From contig NMRA01000036.1 in assembly GCA_002633005.1 (NCBI GenBank), forward strand, positions 1,391,161 to 1,455,160: a stretch of DNA of 64,000 nt. The letters are read 5' to 3'. The position numbers and the translations under genes are program-made. This document shows, one piece after another, positions 53,481 to 64,000 of the stretch (positions are counted from its first letter, which is position 1; every line of letters begins with the position of its first letter). The stretch is from Phoronis australis (Eukaryota; Phoronida; Phoronidae). The notes under the pieces were generated by a model. The model ran no database searches. It was not told the origin of the DNA and worked only from the letters and a program-made list of their open reading frames with translations.

Positions 53481-55954
53481 AAAATAATTAGGGACTTAGT
53501 CCTTAAATTAAGGATATTGCATGAAAAGATCCCAACTTCTTTTCAATAACACTGAGAATTCAATGTAGAATTGACACTCAATTTGTATCAAAGACAAAAA
53601 TTGACTGTATATACTGGGACTCAAACAGCAGAAGAAAAGACAACCCTTGTTTTCACAAGCCCACAAATAGGAAGTAGATTCAGGGAACTTAGTTGAGCCC
53701 CTCTTTGGGACTGCTTCATGCAATCGGGCACTGGTACATGTACTTACAGTGTATTTAATGCCTGGATATGCATCATGTAGGACAGGGCAGGTAGAGTTTA
53801 TGACCATTGACTTCGTCACATTCACTTCATAACAGGAACTATTGTCAATACATACTAGTAACAGACTTGTGTGCCAGTAAAAGTCGAATCCAACATAATT
53901 GAGGGATTAACTTGGAGTTGGTTGAAATCTGACTTTTGCTAAAGTATAGCTGTCCAGTACAATAACTTTGACCTAGCTAGACGTTTGCCGTTAATGTCAC
54001 GGTGTGTTTTTACTGCGTGATGGGGATATTTTAAAATAAACAAAACCTTTATTGTTTGAGATGGTTACCGTGTCTCAATTTTTTTCTTTCTTTAATGTGA
54101 AATAAATGTTTTTGTTGTTCTTATCCTTCTGGATTGCCAATCAGATTGAAGTGTGTGTTTCTTATTGACAGAAATAAAATCTGCGACTCCACACATCATG
54201 ATCGGATCCAAGGGGTAAATTGATTGGTGTAAAATTAAAATAGCGAATGCCTTTTTAAAAATCTAGATTTGCCGTAATGTCTCACAGTCGTTGTGTTGTT
54301 TTGCAATAGAGTCTATGACAAAACGGTTTAAATTTTGAGCCTAATAGTTTCAAATTGTACAAAATACTAGTTCACCACACAAATATGAATTACTTGTAGA
54401 TCCTAGGAAAAGTAATACAAGAGTTATAGGAACATAACATATCAATGAGGTAACATTTTCTTGTGACACCTCGATCAGCACCCCCTACATGCGTTTTATT
54501 TGTGCAAAAACATCTGCATCTAGATGTAATTATTTTCCTTCAGGTAAAACCGAAAATTGGGTCGTGCAAAGACCATGATTTAATGGCGCTATGGAGAGTG
54601 GCCCCCTTGACAGCTGATCGTCTTGTCGGTTTATAAACAACTGAAAAATTGGTTCATAATGATGAAAAACGTTAATGACTGACTCCCTGTAGTATAAAAG
54701 AAATATTTCCAAACTTTATAAAATGTCTACATTTTAGATGCTGGATTGCTGTGCAGTTACAGATGGATAAAAATATAACATAGTAAAACTGGTAAAACTA
54801 AAACAACGAGTGTTGGTACTAACATGATATCAAAATACTCCCATGTTTTGAGCGATGCGCTTTTTGTCAAGGGTGTGCTACAGACTGCTGGGTACATGTA
54901 GATGGATCTAAAGTAAAATCCCACAGGAGACTACATGGTCACATACAGTAGACAACGTGAACAATATGAACAATATCAGACATAACTTACAACTACCAGT
55001 GGGGTAGGCCTCATCATGACAACAGAGAGAAAGAGAGAGACACCCAGAGACATACGTAGCTACTGTAGTCGATTCACTACAGACTTGTAGTGAGATAGAA
55101 CCCCTATGTCTCTGTTTAGGCCTCTGGCGTGAGTGTTGAATTTGCTGAAGATAAATTCGGCCTCGCAATTTCTCTGTGCATAAATGTCCGGCAGCCAGCC
55201 TAATTGACTACCGGTACATTACAGTCACTGGTAGTATGGCCTGGGAAGTTGAAATGTTCCCCAACTCAATGGGGACCGCCCTGTTTTTGAGCAGGATCGT
55301 CTGCCTACGGCCGACATGGGGATATTTTAATATATTTTAGTACCGACAGTTGTCATTTCAGTAATTCTACATTTCAGTGATTGTCTTCTCGACTGAGACA
55401 GCAAAACCACCCAGGTCCTAGCAGTGGTCCGTGTGAATTTCAGCCAAAGCATTAGAAATTGTGTCTGTGAAATGTGTTATATGACTATTTAAGCAATGCG
55501 TGGGTCACAAGTTTACATTGCTTTATGTTACCAATATTTTAAAACCTCGTTAGTATTTAAAATTTCGAAGTTTATTCTGAAAATTTCCTGGCTTTTCTTT
55601 GCATTTCGTTCATCACCAATATGGTGGACCACATGGCACGTGCAGTCTAGCTTGTGAGCAGTGTCGTGTCGTCTCCATATACATATAGCTCATTCATTGG
55701 CTTTTTCTCCACTTATTGGTGGTAGTATGAAACAGGTGAAGTGGTAAATGTGCTTCGCCAAAGTGTAAATTTGGGAATTAAAATGAGTGCTGTCCATGGA
55801 AATGAAGATATCTTATTAAAGAAGAATGTTGTGGCTATCACGGTAACTACATGAGGACGGTAGTGCACCCTTGAACTGGGCCTAAATGTGTAACTGTTTT
55901 TAGATGGTGGAGAAAGCGTATTTCAAAATACCAAAAATCGTCCATTCTGATTTA
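53481..55954. other. No gene recognised
   Basis: About 2.5 kb without recognisable domains. Open frames at 53508-53825 and 54908-55168 (minus) have no motif I know. Confidence 0.4.
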
Positions 55955-56960
55955 CATTCACATTCTCATATCAAGCATATGGAAATCAGATATCAATGTG
56001 TCAACATGAGCAATAATTAATCAGTGGGGAACTTGCTGAATGGTTTGTGATGCAGAAACCTATACCTCAAGCAGACTCGAGGAAAAATCGACATATTGTC
56101 TATGACATTTTACCGCTTTTGGTAGAACCTTAACACAAGCCACGAAATATTTTAATCTTAACGTGCAACAAGCATTAAACATAAAAAGTATCAGAATTTC
56201 TACCCCAGCCATAATTAATTATTAAAAGTGACAGTTGCGGAACCGTTCCGCATGCGGAACCGTTCCGCATGGGGAGCGTTTTCCCAAATAGAATGGTTTT
56301 GCGGGGTATCTGTTTTGTCCAATGAACTTAAAATGCATTCTATTATCAATGCCACTTGAAAGTATCAATCTGACAATCCTGACAATAATTAGGTGGTCAA
56401 TATGACAGTTACGGAACCGTTCCGCAAACAATGGTTTTGTGGAGCTCACATTTTTTTAAATTGATGCTTGTGAATTAAAGTTGAAATACATTCTATTGTC
56501 AATAACTCAAGGACATATCAATGTGTCAACATGAACCATAATTAATCAGTGGGGAACTTGCCGACTCAGGAAAAATTGACATTTTGATTATGCCATTTAA
56601 CCGCTCATGGTAGAGTTTAACACAAGCCAGGAAATATTCAAATCTTAATGTGCAAAAAGCATAAACATGAATGTATCAGAATTTCTACCCTAACAATAAT
56701 TATTTAACAAGTGTGAGTTGTGGAACCGTTTCGCATGCGGAACGATTTTCCACACAGAATGGTTTTGCGGGGGTTTCGTTTTGCCCAATAAAATTAAAAT
56801 GCATCCCATTCTCAATACCACTTGAAAGTATCAATGTGACAATCCTAACAATAATTAGTTGATCAATGTGACTGTTGCGGATTTGTTCGGCAAGCAGAAT
56901 GGTTCGAAAAACAATGGCTTTGTGGAGCTCATCCTCATTATTATGTTCACATTCGATCAT
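55955..56960 (+). repeat. Tandem repeat of ~530 bp units carrying GCGGAAC palindromes
   Basis: Two units (about 55975-56470 and 56515-56950) share TATCAATGTGTCAACATGA, ATAATTAATCAGTGGGGAAC, CACAAGCCA.GAAATATT and a TTGCGGAACCGTTCCGCATG-type block. At 56233-56267 the odd palindrome GCGGAACCGTTCCGC occurs twice in a row. A third copy of part of the unit lies inverted at 59.5-59.8 kb. Confidence 0.8.
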
Positions 56961-59499
56961 CGTTTAGTACAGACAATTTACACTTATTAGCAAAAACATG
57001 AACTTCACAACATTTCTTTTCACTTACATCTCTTCATTTGCTTACATAACTTTTGAAAAATATATGGACAGTTCTCAAGAGACAACTGGAATCTTAAAAC
57101 TAATTCTAAGGCCTGGGGACACAATTAAAAAGCCAGGTACTTGTTTTCAATTTTTCAAATGTCACAACTTGAACGAAGTTTAACTTCTCTCAGCTTTCAA
57201 AATGTTGTCCCAGCTCTATCATTCTATCATCAGCGAATGATTTGTGCATCAAATATGCACCAGTGGAGACCTCATACACGGTTTCTCTATATCTAATATT
57301 TTCCTTTTTAAGATGTAATTTGAAAAATTGCTATGTATCTAACTTACAGCTTCTTGCCACATTTGATTTTCTATATCTATACAATGCTGTCGAAATTCTT
57401 TTAAAAATCGAAGCTCATTACCCATGCCTTTTGAATACCACAAGATTCCATATCCATAGGGGTATATAATATATTTTCATTTCCAGAGCCTAACAGTCTC
57501 AGTTTTCTCTGCCATTTAAATAGTAATAATAGCAGTAGTTACTACGTGTTTTTATTGCTCTAATTACTATTAGTAATATCAGAATTACCAGGTGTTATTA
57601 TTATTGGTGTTATTATTATTGGTATTTTTATTATCTTTGTTATCACCATTTTCAAATTATGTGTGTGAATGTCTGTAAGAGTGAGTGAGTGAAATTTCTC
57701 AAATTTTGTTTATTTAAGACAGACTACAAGAACTGGCAAGGGCACTCCACACCACCTTCACCAATTCTGGTGATAACATTAATGAGAGTGAAAAAACTAA
57801 CATTGCAAGTGACAAATGAACTACTAGCCTGTTGTGAAACTGATTGATGCTGATGAATCTAGACTTTCATATGGATGAGATATGCAGTTCAACAGTAATA
57901 TCTAATGGTGGTTGACCATCCCCATTTCATTTCAAAACCAGTACTATCTCCACAGTGGTATCCAGTTATGTAATCGAATTAGCTAGCTCAGGACAAGTCT
58001 GATAACATCAGTTAATACCCTGCATTGTTGGCTTTGCCAGGTCTACTAAAGAACTGCTTGAGAATAGACAGTCACTCACCAAGAGGAATAGTAAATTTAA
58101 GCAACTAATCATATATTCCTAAAAATGTTTATGCACACTGCTAGGTCATTGTTCATTTTTTCTTAGAACTTGGCCATTTAATTCTAATGCAATCACCTTA
58201 GAATTAAAGTATTTTAGGTGAATAATAACTTATTAGACTTTAAGTTCATTCTATGCTGGAGTTTTCATGGATATTTTTCGTCCCAGTATAAGCAACTGTA
58301 GTACTGTACCCAAACCAGTGAACAAGTTTGTCACAAAAGCACTGTATTCTCTAGATTCAATTCATGTGTTATATTTGAGGATTCTTTTGGCCTGAAATTT
58401 GTTGTTCTGTCTTTGATAAATATGTATTTTTTTCTTTTCTTTATTTGCACTTTTACTTTTTACCATCTTTAAATCTCTGCTTTACACCATTGCTTTTCAC
58501 CAGGTTCCTAATTTCTGGGTGTACAATCTCAAAATCTCTGAATCAAAGTTTAACTGTTATAAACCAGTTGACACACTGGCTGGTTGACCTCCAAGCTGTA
58601 TTGACCATTTATTGCTCTGTTTGCATCACATTACCATGCAGAGGACAACAGGAGATTGGCAATTTAACTTCAGTGGCTAAGAAAGATTTCCCACACCTTG
58701 GCTAGAGTGATAGGTTCTCTATACAGTGAAGTAAAGATTCCTCAATTTATAACGCAATATGGTGGAACAGTAAAATTCTATTTCGTCAAAATTTTCAACA
58801 AAAGTAAAAAGGATGAAAACATTTACTTCGCTACTTGTTCAACTGGAAAAATGGCAACTTTGGCAATTGTTTTTATTCTAAATTGTGGAATCTGCTGATA
58901 TAACAAGCAGAACCCAAAACTATGACAGCCGCATTTTTGCAGATCCAAACTTATTTAAACAAGAACAATATTTTACCATCCTTTAAGCTGTTGAATCACA
59001 TGGTCATTCAAATGGTACTTTGCTATTTTTACATGTCGTGAACACATCCACTAAAACAAGAAACTGTAGGAACACCTCATTTATCCACCTTCACTCTTAT
59101 CAGGCTTCTATTGTGAGTCAGCATGCGTGAATAATTGGCTGATAAGTCACCTCNCTTTAACTTAAACGTTTTTCACATTCCCATCAATAGGGCAAAATCA
59201 TCATGTGGTGAATCAAAGCTGTAGTTGTGAAATTTAGCATATTTTTGAGAAAGTGAATTTTCTGTTTGAGCTAAGATACCTGTAGCTTGAAAACTAATTC
59301 GGGAACCCTACTTTTTTGCTCATGTCATTGCACATTCACAGGACATTAAAGAAAAATTTTTTAGAAAATTAATTTTTTTTCGATTAAATTTTTGCATAGA
59401 AGCCAAAATGCTCAATTCTGAGGTACCGAAAAATCATGGAAAAATGTGCTCTAACACTGATGTATGAAAACCATTTAACCGGGAAATATTATTGAAGCA
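56961..59499. other. No gene recognised
   Basis: AT-rich. Open frames at 56998-57183 and 58445-58705 (plus) are unassigned. One N lies at 59154. Confidence 0.4.
57515..57650 (+). repeat. Imperfect ATT microsatellite
   Basis: GTTATTATTATTGGTG repeats and similar TTA/ATT runs, interrupted near 57560-57590. Confidence 0.8.
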
Positions 59500-59830
59500 G
59501 ATGCAATATAAAATTGACATCCTGCGGAACGGTTCTGCAAGTGTTCCATTTATTAGTTAATTATTGTTACGGTACAAATTCTTATACATTTATGTTTCAT
59601 ACTTGTTGCACATTAACATTTGAATATTCCGTATCTTGTATTATCATTCTACCAAAAGCGGTAAAATGGCATAGACAAGATATCAATTTTCCCTTTGTCT
59701 GCTAGAGGTAGGTTTCTGCATCAAAAATCATTCAGCAAGTTCCTCACTCATTAATCATTGCTCATGATGACACATTGATATTTTCACGTGTTATTGAGAA
59801 TAGAATATATTTCAACCTTAACATGCTATG
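59500..59830 (-). repeat. Inverted copy of the 530 bp GCGGAAC repeat
   Basis: CTGCGGAACGGTTCTGCA, ACCAAAAGCGGTAAAATGGC, TTTCTGCATCAAAAATCATT and TCATTAATCATTGCTCATG appear in reverse order and orientation relative to 55975-56240. Confidence 0.8.
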
Positions 59831-60436
59831 AACATTCCCACTAAATCAGATTGGTCCTAACCCCAGTGGTTAAAGTAAACGGTGGGGTATGGAAAATTGA
59901 ACTAGACCGTATTTATCCACCTTGGCTGAGTCGCACTCGGCTCACGATCAAAGGGATGCCGCCAAGCTGCTCTAGTCATCGAGTCACGAGCGAGGATAAT
60001 TGGCTTCGCTCATGCGGATATGATCAGCTGATTACAATCTAGCTAGCAGACTGTACTTTTTATGGAGAGAGTTTTACGTAGTTTTTACTGTAATATTTGA
60101 AAAGAGGAGCGAAAACAAATATGAGTACAACTTTGAATTTTTCAAATCGGCCCAGGATAAGAGATTTTGCAACACAGCAACACTCACGATTACTTTCATT
60201 CGGCGCGCACTAATACAAAAATATAGGACCCAAGTTATTTAGATTTTGGAACACATGCATTGCAATATTCAAAATACGTACGTTTATTATGAATCTTACA
60301 AGCTGTAAAACGACGTTGTTAATTTCATTGTGTTCATTCATTGTCATCCGTCAAATCGGCAATTTCCGAGATGTGATCTGCGGCGTGCGCGTATGTGTAC
60401 AAAACACGTGATTGTTACGTTCCTGAAGTACGAAAA

Positions 60437-60664
60437 TTAAGAAGGCTTTAGCATGCCGTTATTATTGACAGGGACACGATAAAACGAATTTGGATTTTGG
60501 CTATAGTCTTGATACAGCAAGCCGGCTGACCACTGCGTCAGTGTCTCCGTTAGACCCAGAAATTTCACACAGCCCGGGTAGTTGACCTCGTCCCCAACAT
60601 GTAGATCGAGCCTTGGACTATTAATACTCCACGGCAGAGCTAACGACAGTCGGCCTGTGCACAC
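60437..60664 (-). CDS. Unassigned ORF next to a splice donor (weak)
   Basis: This 75-codon minus-strand frame (ending at TAA 60437) has ordinary protein-like composition (RLDLHVGDEVNYPGC) but no known domain. Immediately upstream on the same strand a consensus donor CAAG/GTGAGT lies at 60692/60691. The surrounding 60.35-60.85 kb has CACGTG and GCGTGCGCG motifs. This may be a promoter with a first exon, perhaps of the minus-strand ABHD-like gene, but no exon link can be shown. Confidence 0.2.
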   Translation of the reverse strand: MCTGRLSLALPWSINSPRLDLHVGDEVNYPGCVKFLGLTETLTQWSAGLLYQDYSQNPNSFYRVPVNNNGMLKPS

Positions 60665-60954
60665 AAAATCTGTGAGCTAACCAGCACTCACCTTGCATGT
60701 TGCAGCCGTTTAAGTGAAAAACAATCTAGTAAATGCCATATTCTTGCATAATCCTCCGCCTTTTGTAACAAAAAAGTCTGTCGTCGATAACCCGCACACA
60801 CACGCTCACTCTCATACGCAGACGAACTTCAAAACAAAAGTCACGTGACAACAACATGTGTGTTCATCCAGAAATTTTTCTCGTGTTGTGGGGTACGATG
60901 TAGCGCAGATTTGGACTTAATCGCAATTAATCTGGACTCCACATGAACTTTAAC

Positions 60955-61428
60955 AAGAGCAACGCGGAGCGTTGAAATGCGCTCACAATTGCACCGCATA
61001 CGGTATCCTTCTAGGGTTGTTTATTGGTACCATGAAGTGGCCAGTAGAGGGCATACTTTGCAAAATGGAAAGGCATGGTCATTGTCTCCTCAATAGGCTA
61101 GGGGCAAAATGTGAGCAATCTTCATAATACAAGCACATCCTATACACCAGTTGCTTAAAGCACCACAGAAACATAGAATTAAAAACAAATTTACCAACAT
61201 ACGAGATTAGCACAGCATTAGAATGCCAGAAACAAATTTCTACTTGGAACTTTTCCTTCACAGTCACGAAGTAACACAAAGTATACACATGAAGACCTAT
61301 GAAAATACAGAGGTCAATGTAAAATACTAAAATTGCCACTAGAGGCAAATACTAAAATTGCCACTAGAGGCATACCGGTAGTCAGAATCATCCTAAAGTC
61401 GTCATTGTCCGTTGTCAACATCACACCA
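60955..61428 (+). repeat. Dispersed repeat family A, left half of a split copy
   Basis: It starts GAGCAACGCGGAGCGTTGAA like the 52245 copy and runs to GTCGTCATTGTCCG and GTTGTCAACATCACAC. The copy is interrupted at 61428 by the foldback element and resumes at 63245. Confidence 0.8.
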
Positions 61429-63244
61429 CCCGGGTGAGAATTTTACACGTTTGACACGCTTTTGAGCGTGTCAAACGTGTCAGACGTGTAAAAAAACGTG
61501 TAATACGTGTCAAAATTGCCACGTTAACGTGTAAAACGTGTAAAAACATGACACGCTAGCGTGTCAAACGTGTAAAACTTGCCACGTTAGCGTGTCAAAC
61601 GTGTAAAATTTGCCACGTTAGCGTGTCAAACGTGTAAAATTTGCCACGTTAGCGTGTCAAACGTGTAAAATTTGCCACGTTAGCGTGTCAAACGTGTAAA
61701 ATTTGCCACGTTAGCGTGTCAAACGTGTAAAATTTGCCACGCTAGCGTGTCAAACGTGTAAAATTTGCCACGTTAGCGTGTCAAACGTGTAAAGTTTGCC
61801 ACGTTAACGTGTCAAACGTGTAAAGTTTGACACGCTAGCATATCAAACGTGTAAAATGTGACACGCTACGGTGTCAAACGTGTAAAATTTTGACACGCTA
61901 GCGTGTCGAACGTGTAAAATTTTGACACGCTAGCGTGTCGAACGTGTAAAATATGATAGAACTCTTCAATAAAGATACAATTTAAATAGGCTTGGCAGTT
62001 CTGAAAAGGCCACTGGGAGGTAATCACCCAATTTGAATGATTAAACATGTTCCCTCAATAACATCAAAGAGTTTGCAACAAAAGTTTTCACTGCCTATTG
62101 AAATATCCAAATACTGAGTTAGAGTTGGTTTAGCTGTCAGAGAGTGCAGTCCTCTCAGGAGAGCACTTATGAAGTATGGTTTTCGAGTGTGGTGCAGCTC
62201 TAACAGAAGTTTAGTATGTATATACTCTGGTTGACAGTGGCTTGATAAACTTTTCTTGCAAATGGTCCTTCTTTTTACAGGTAAGTTTGATTGTAACAGA
62301 AAACAAGAGTCAGTAGAAACTGTTGACTACGCAGTTAATATATGAAGTTGGAACGCCTCTCATCTTCAGTAGTATATCAATTCATAATATTGTTGTTATT
62401 GGATCAACTCACATTTTGTGTCAGCTTGAATGAGGATAAGACATTGTGTTTAGAGGTTTGGGCTGCAAAATCAACATGAACTCAATGTTATGACAAATGT
62501 TGAATCACTCTTGGTAATTCAAAGATGTTACAAAGTGCGTCTGTTCTTTACTTCATAAACTGTTTTCAAGCAACTGGCCTGACTCAAAAGCTTAGACTTA
62601 TATGCATATATATAGCAGCTGAAGCACTTCAAATTTGTATGTTGAACCATTTTCTTATTAATGTTATTCTAGATGAAATGAAATTTAGTGACAACAGTAT
62701 GTGGTAAGAGTTGGATAGTTACATTATCCTTTTAATGATTCTATATCATTGTCACATTTTGGATTATTTACATCAACACTAACAATAAACTGTGACTTAA
62801 AGAAGAAATCCCTTGATACATTTGCTTTCAGTATGGATTCCCATGGTGGATGGTGAACTGCTATAAGCAAGAACATTATGGCTTGGACACGGCCTCAGGC
62901 TAAATCTAGGGTCGCTACCATGGCAATGACACAGATTACAGGCTAGCGTGTCAAAAGCGCCACGTTTGACACACTAGCGTGTCAAAAGTGCCACGTTTTT
63001 GCCACGTTTTGGCACGCCACGTTCGACACGCTATCGCCACGTTTTACACGGTTATCGCCACGTTTGACACGCTAAGCGTGTCAAACGTGGAGTATTGGAA
63101 CGAAAATTACACGTTCTTGACACGTTTGACACGCTACAATTTACACGTTTGACACGCCACGTTTTACACGTTCGACACGTTTTTAGAGCGTTCCAATACT
63201 CCACATTTTTAGAGCGTGTCAAACATGTCAAGTTCTCACCCGGG
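61429..63244. mobile_element. 1.8 kb foldback-type element with 31 bp subterminal arrays
   Basis: The ends CCCGGGTGAGAATTTTACAC and AACATGTCAAGTTCTCACCC (then GGG) are inverted. Next to the left end, 61440-61965 holds about 16 units of a 31 bp repeat (CGTGTCAAACGTGTAAAATT, then TGCCACGTTAG). The right end, 62940-63230, has the same words in shuffled and inverted order. The middle (61966-62939) is ordinary AT-rich DNA without an ORF. Family A sequence continues from one side to the other, which proves insertion. No transposase, so it depends on another element. Confidence 0.88.
61560..61850 (+). repeat. 31 bp tandem array core
   Basis: GCGTGTCAAACGTGTAAAAT recurs exactly every 31 bp, for example at 61621, 61652, 61683, 61714 and 61745. 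The linking bases are TTGCCACGTTA or TTGCCACGCTA. The word TGACACGCTAGCGTGTCA-like at 61890-61935 is a perfect palindrome at its core. Confidence 0.95.
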
Positions 63245-64000
63245 CAATACACTTGCTAAATTTAGTAAAGATCCTGCAAACGGTTTGGGAGATACAGCCA
63301 TGGGCGCAAAAAAACAAAACTGCCACTAGGAGGTACCACAGTAGTCCAAATCGTCTGAAAATCATTGTCAGCTGTCTTCCTTATAGTAAGCACAAACACG
63401 CCAATTTTCACAATCATCCTTTGAGCGGTTTGGTTGATAGAGGGGTGGATGCAAAAATACAGACTCGAAAACAGTAAAAATGGCCACTAGGTGGCGCAAA
63501 CTACGTCGAATCCATCTGAAAACAGAAGGATAGTGTCATCTCACTAATAGGTGCCTACATAACAAATTTCATGAAAATCCGTTCAGGACTTTTGAAGATA
63601 CAAAGGTAAGCGTAAAAAACTATAATTGCCACTAGGGGGCACACCGGTAGTCGGATCCGACCAAAAGTCGTCATCTTCCGTTGTTAACATCACAGTAGTC
63701 GAAATCGTCGGAAAATCATCGTCAACCGTCCTCTACATAGTAAGCATATACATGCCAATTTTCACAATCATCCTTTGAGCGGTTTGGTTGATAGAACGGT
63801 GGACGCACAAAAACAGACTCGAAAACACTAAAAATGGCCACTAGGTGGCGCAAACTATGTCGAATCCATCTGAAAACGGGAGGATAGCGTCATCTCACTA
63901 ATAGGTGCCTACATACCAAATTTCATGAAAATCCAATAAGGACTTGTGAAGATACAAAGGTAAGCGTAAAAAAATTAAAATTGCCACTAGGGGGCACACC
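63245..64000 (+). repeat. Dispersed repeat family A, right half of the split copy plus a further copy
   Basis: It resumes with CAATACACTTGCTAAATTTA and follows the family order through GCCACTAGGAGGTACCACAG, GGTTTGGTTGATAGAGGGG and CAAATTTCATGAAAATCCG. A second unit starts near 63650 and runs off the window. Confidence 0.85.

Noticed and set aside
61440-61965. CRISPR-like or bacterial iteron array
   Set aside because: 31 bp units are contiguous without spacers and lie between inverted CCCGGG ends of an inserted element.

Overview
This is eukaryotic, AT-rich intergenic and intronic DNA from an invertebrate animal. Three things point there: introns with GT/AG borders, animal-type gene fragments, and a dense load of animal transposon families (LINEs, a Penelope-like element, a Kolobok-type THAP transposon, MITEs and a foldback element). 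The mix would suit a marine deuterostome such as a hemichordate, echinoderm or cephalochordate, but I cannot name the species. There are four single-N positions (26003, 34760, 46557, 59154), so this is a scaffold with joined gaps. I see no bacterial operons, tRNA, rRNA or CRISPR array.

Layout. 0.4-3.8 kb is a satellite of about 110 bp units, split by a collapsed Penelope-like element. 3.9-4.8 kb (minus) is a decayed ORF of an unnamed repeat family. 6.4-9.9 kb is a large palindrome built from three copies of a non-coding repeat of about 1.1 kb; each copy carries promoter-like NRF1, YY1 and ETS motifs. 13-24 kb may hold a decaying spliced gene on the plus strand. Its best evidence is two MULE-transposase-like exons at 22.2 and 23.2 kb, and a full-length LINE with two intact ORFs (16.1-20.6 kb) lies upstream of them. 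25-26 kb holds an 81 bp minisatellite and a promoter-like patch. 29.8-34.0 kb is a dead L1/Tx1-type LINE on the minus strand.

Host genes. The clearest is a plus-strand gene with exons at 36.12, 39.28 and 39.68 kb. It matches the C2orf50/CIMIP5 family of ciliary microtubule inner proteins, and its 5' exon was not found. Its first visible intron holds a CR1/Rex1-like LINE tail, which is split by a TIR element that itself contains a small MITE. At 50.5-50.7 kb (minus) is the last exon of an ABHD1/3-type alpha/beta hydrolase; the rest of that gene was not found.

Mobile DNA on the right side. 41.88-43.82 kb is a Kolobok-like transposon with TTAA target duplications and TIRs of about 157 bp. It carries two convergent reading frames: a broken THAP transposase, and a short ORF with the cysteine-rich 'ballast' domain known from the P2X7 C-terminus. 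A second ballast-like N-terminus lies at 47.0-47.2 kb. 44.7-45.9, 52.2-52.8, 60.95-61.4 and 63.2-64 kb are copies of one dispersed repeat. The last two are halves of one copy, split by a 1.8 kb foldback element (61.43-63.24 kb) with arrays of 31 bp units at both ends. Apart from the two host-gene fragments, essentially every recognisable coding signal here is of mobile-element origin.
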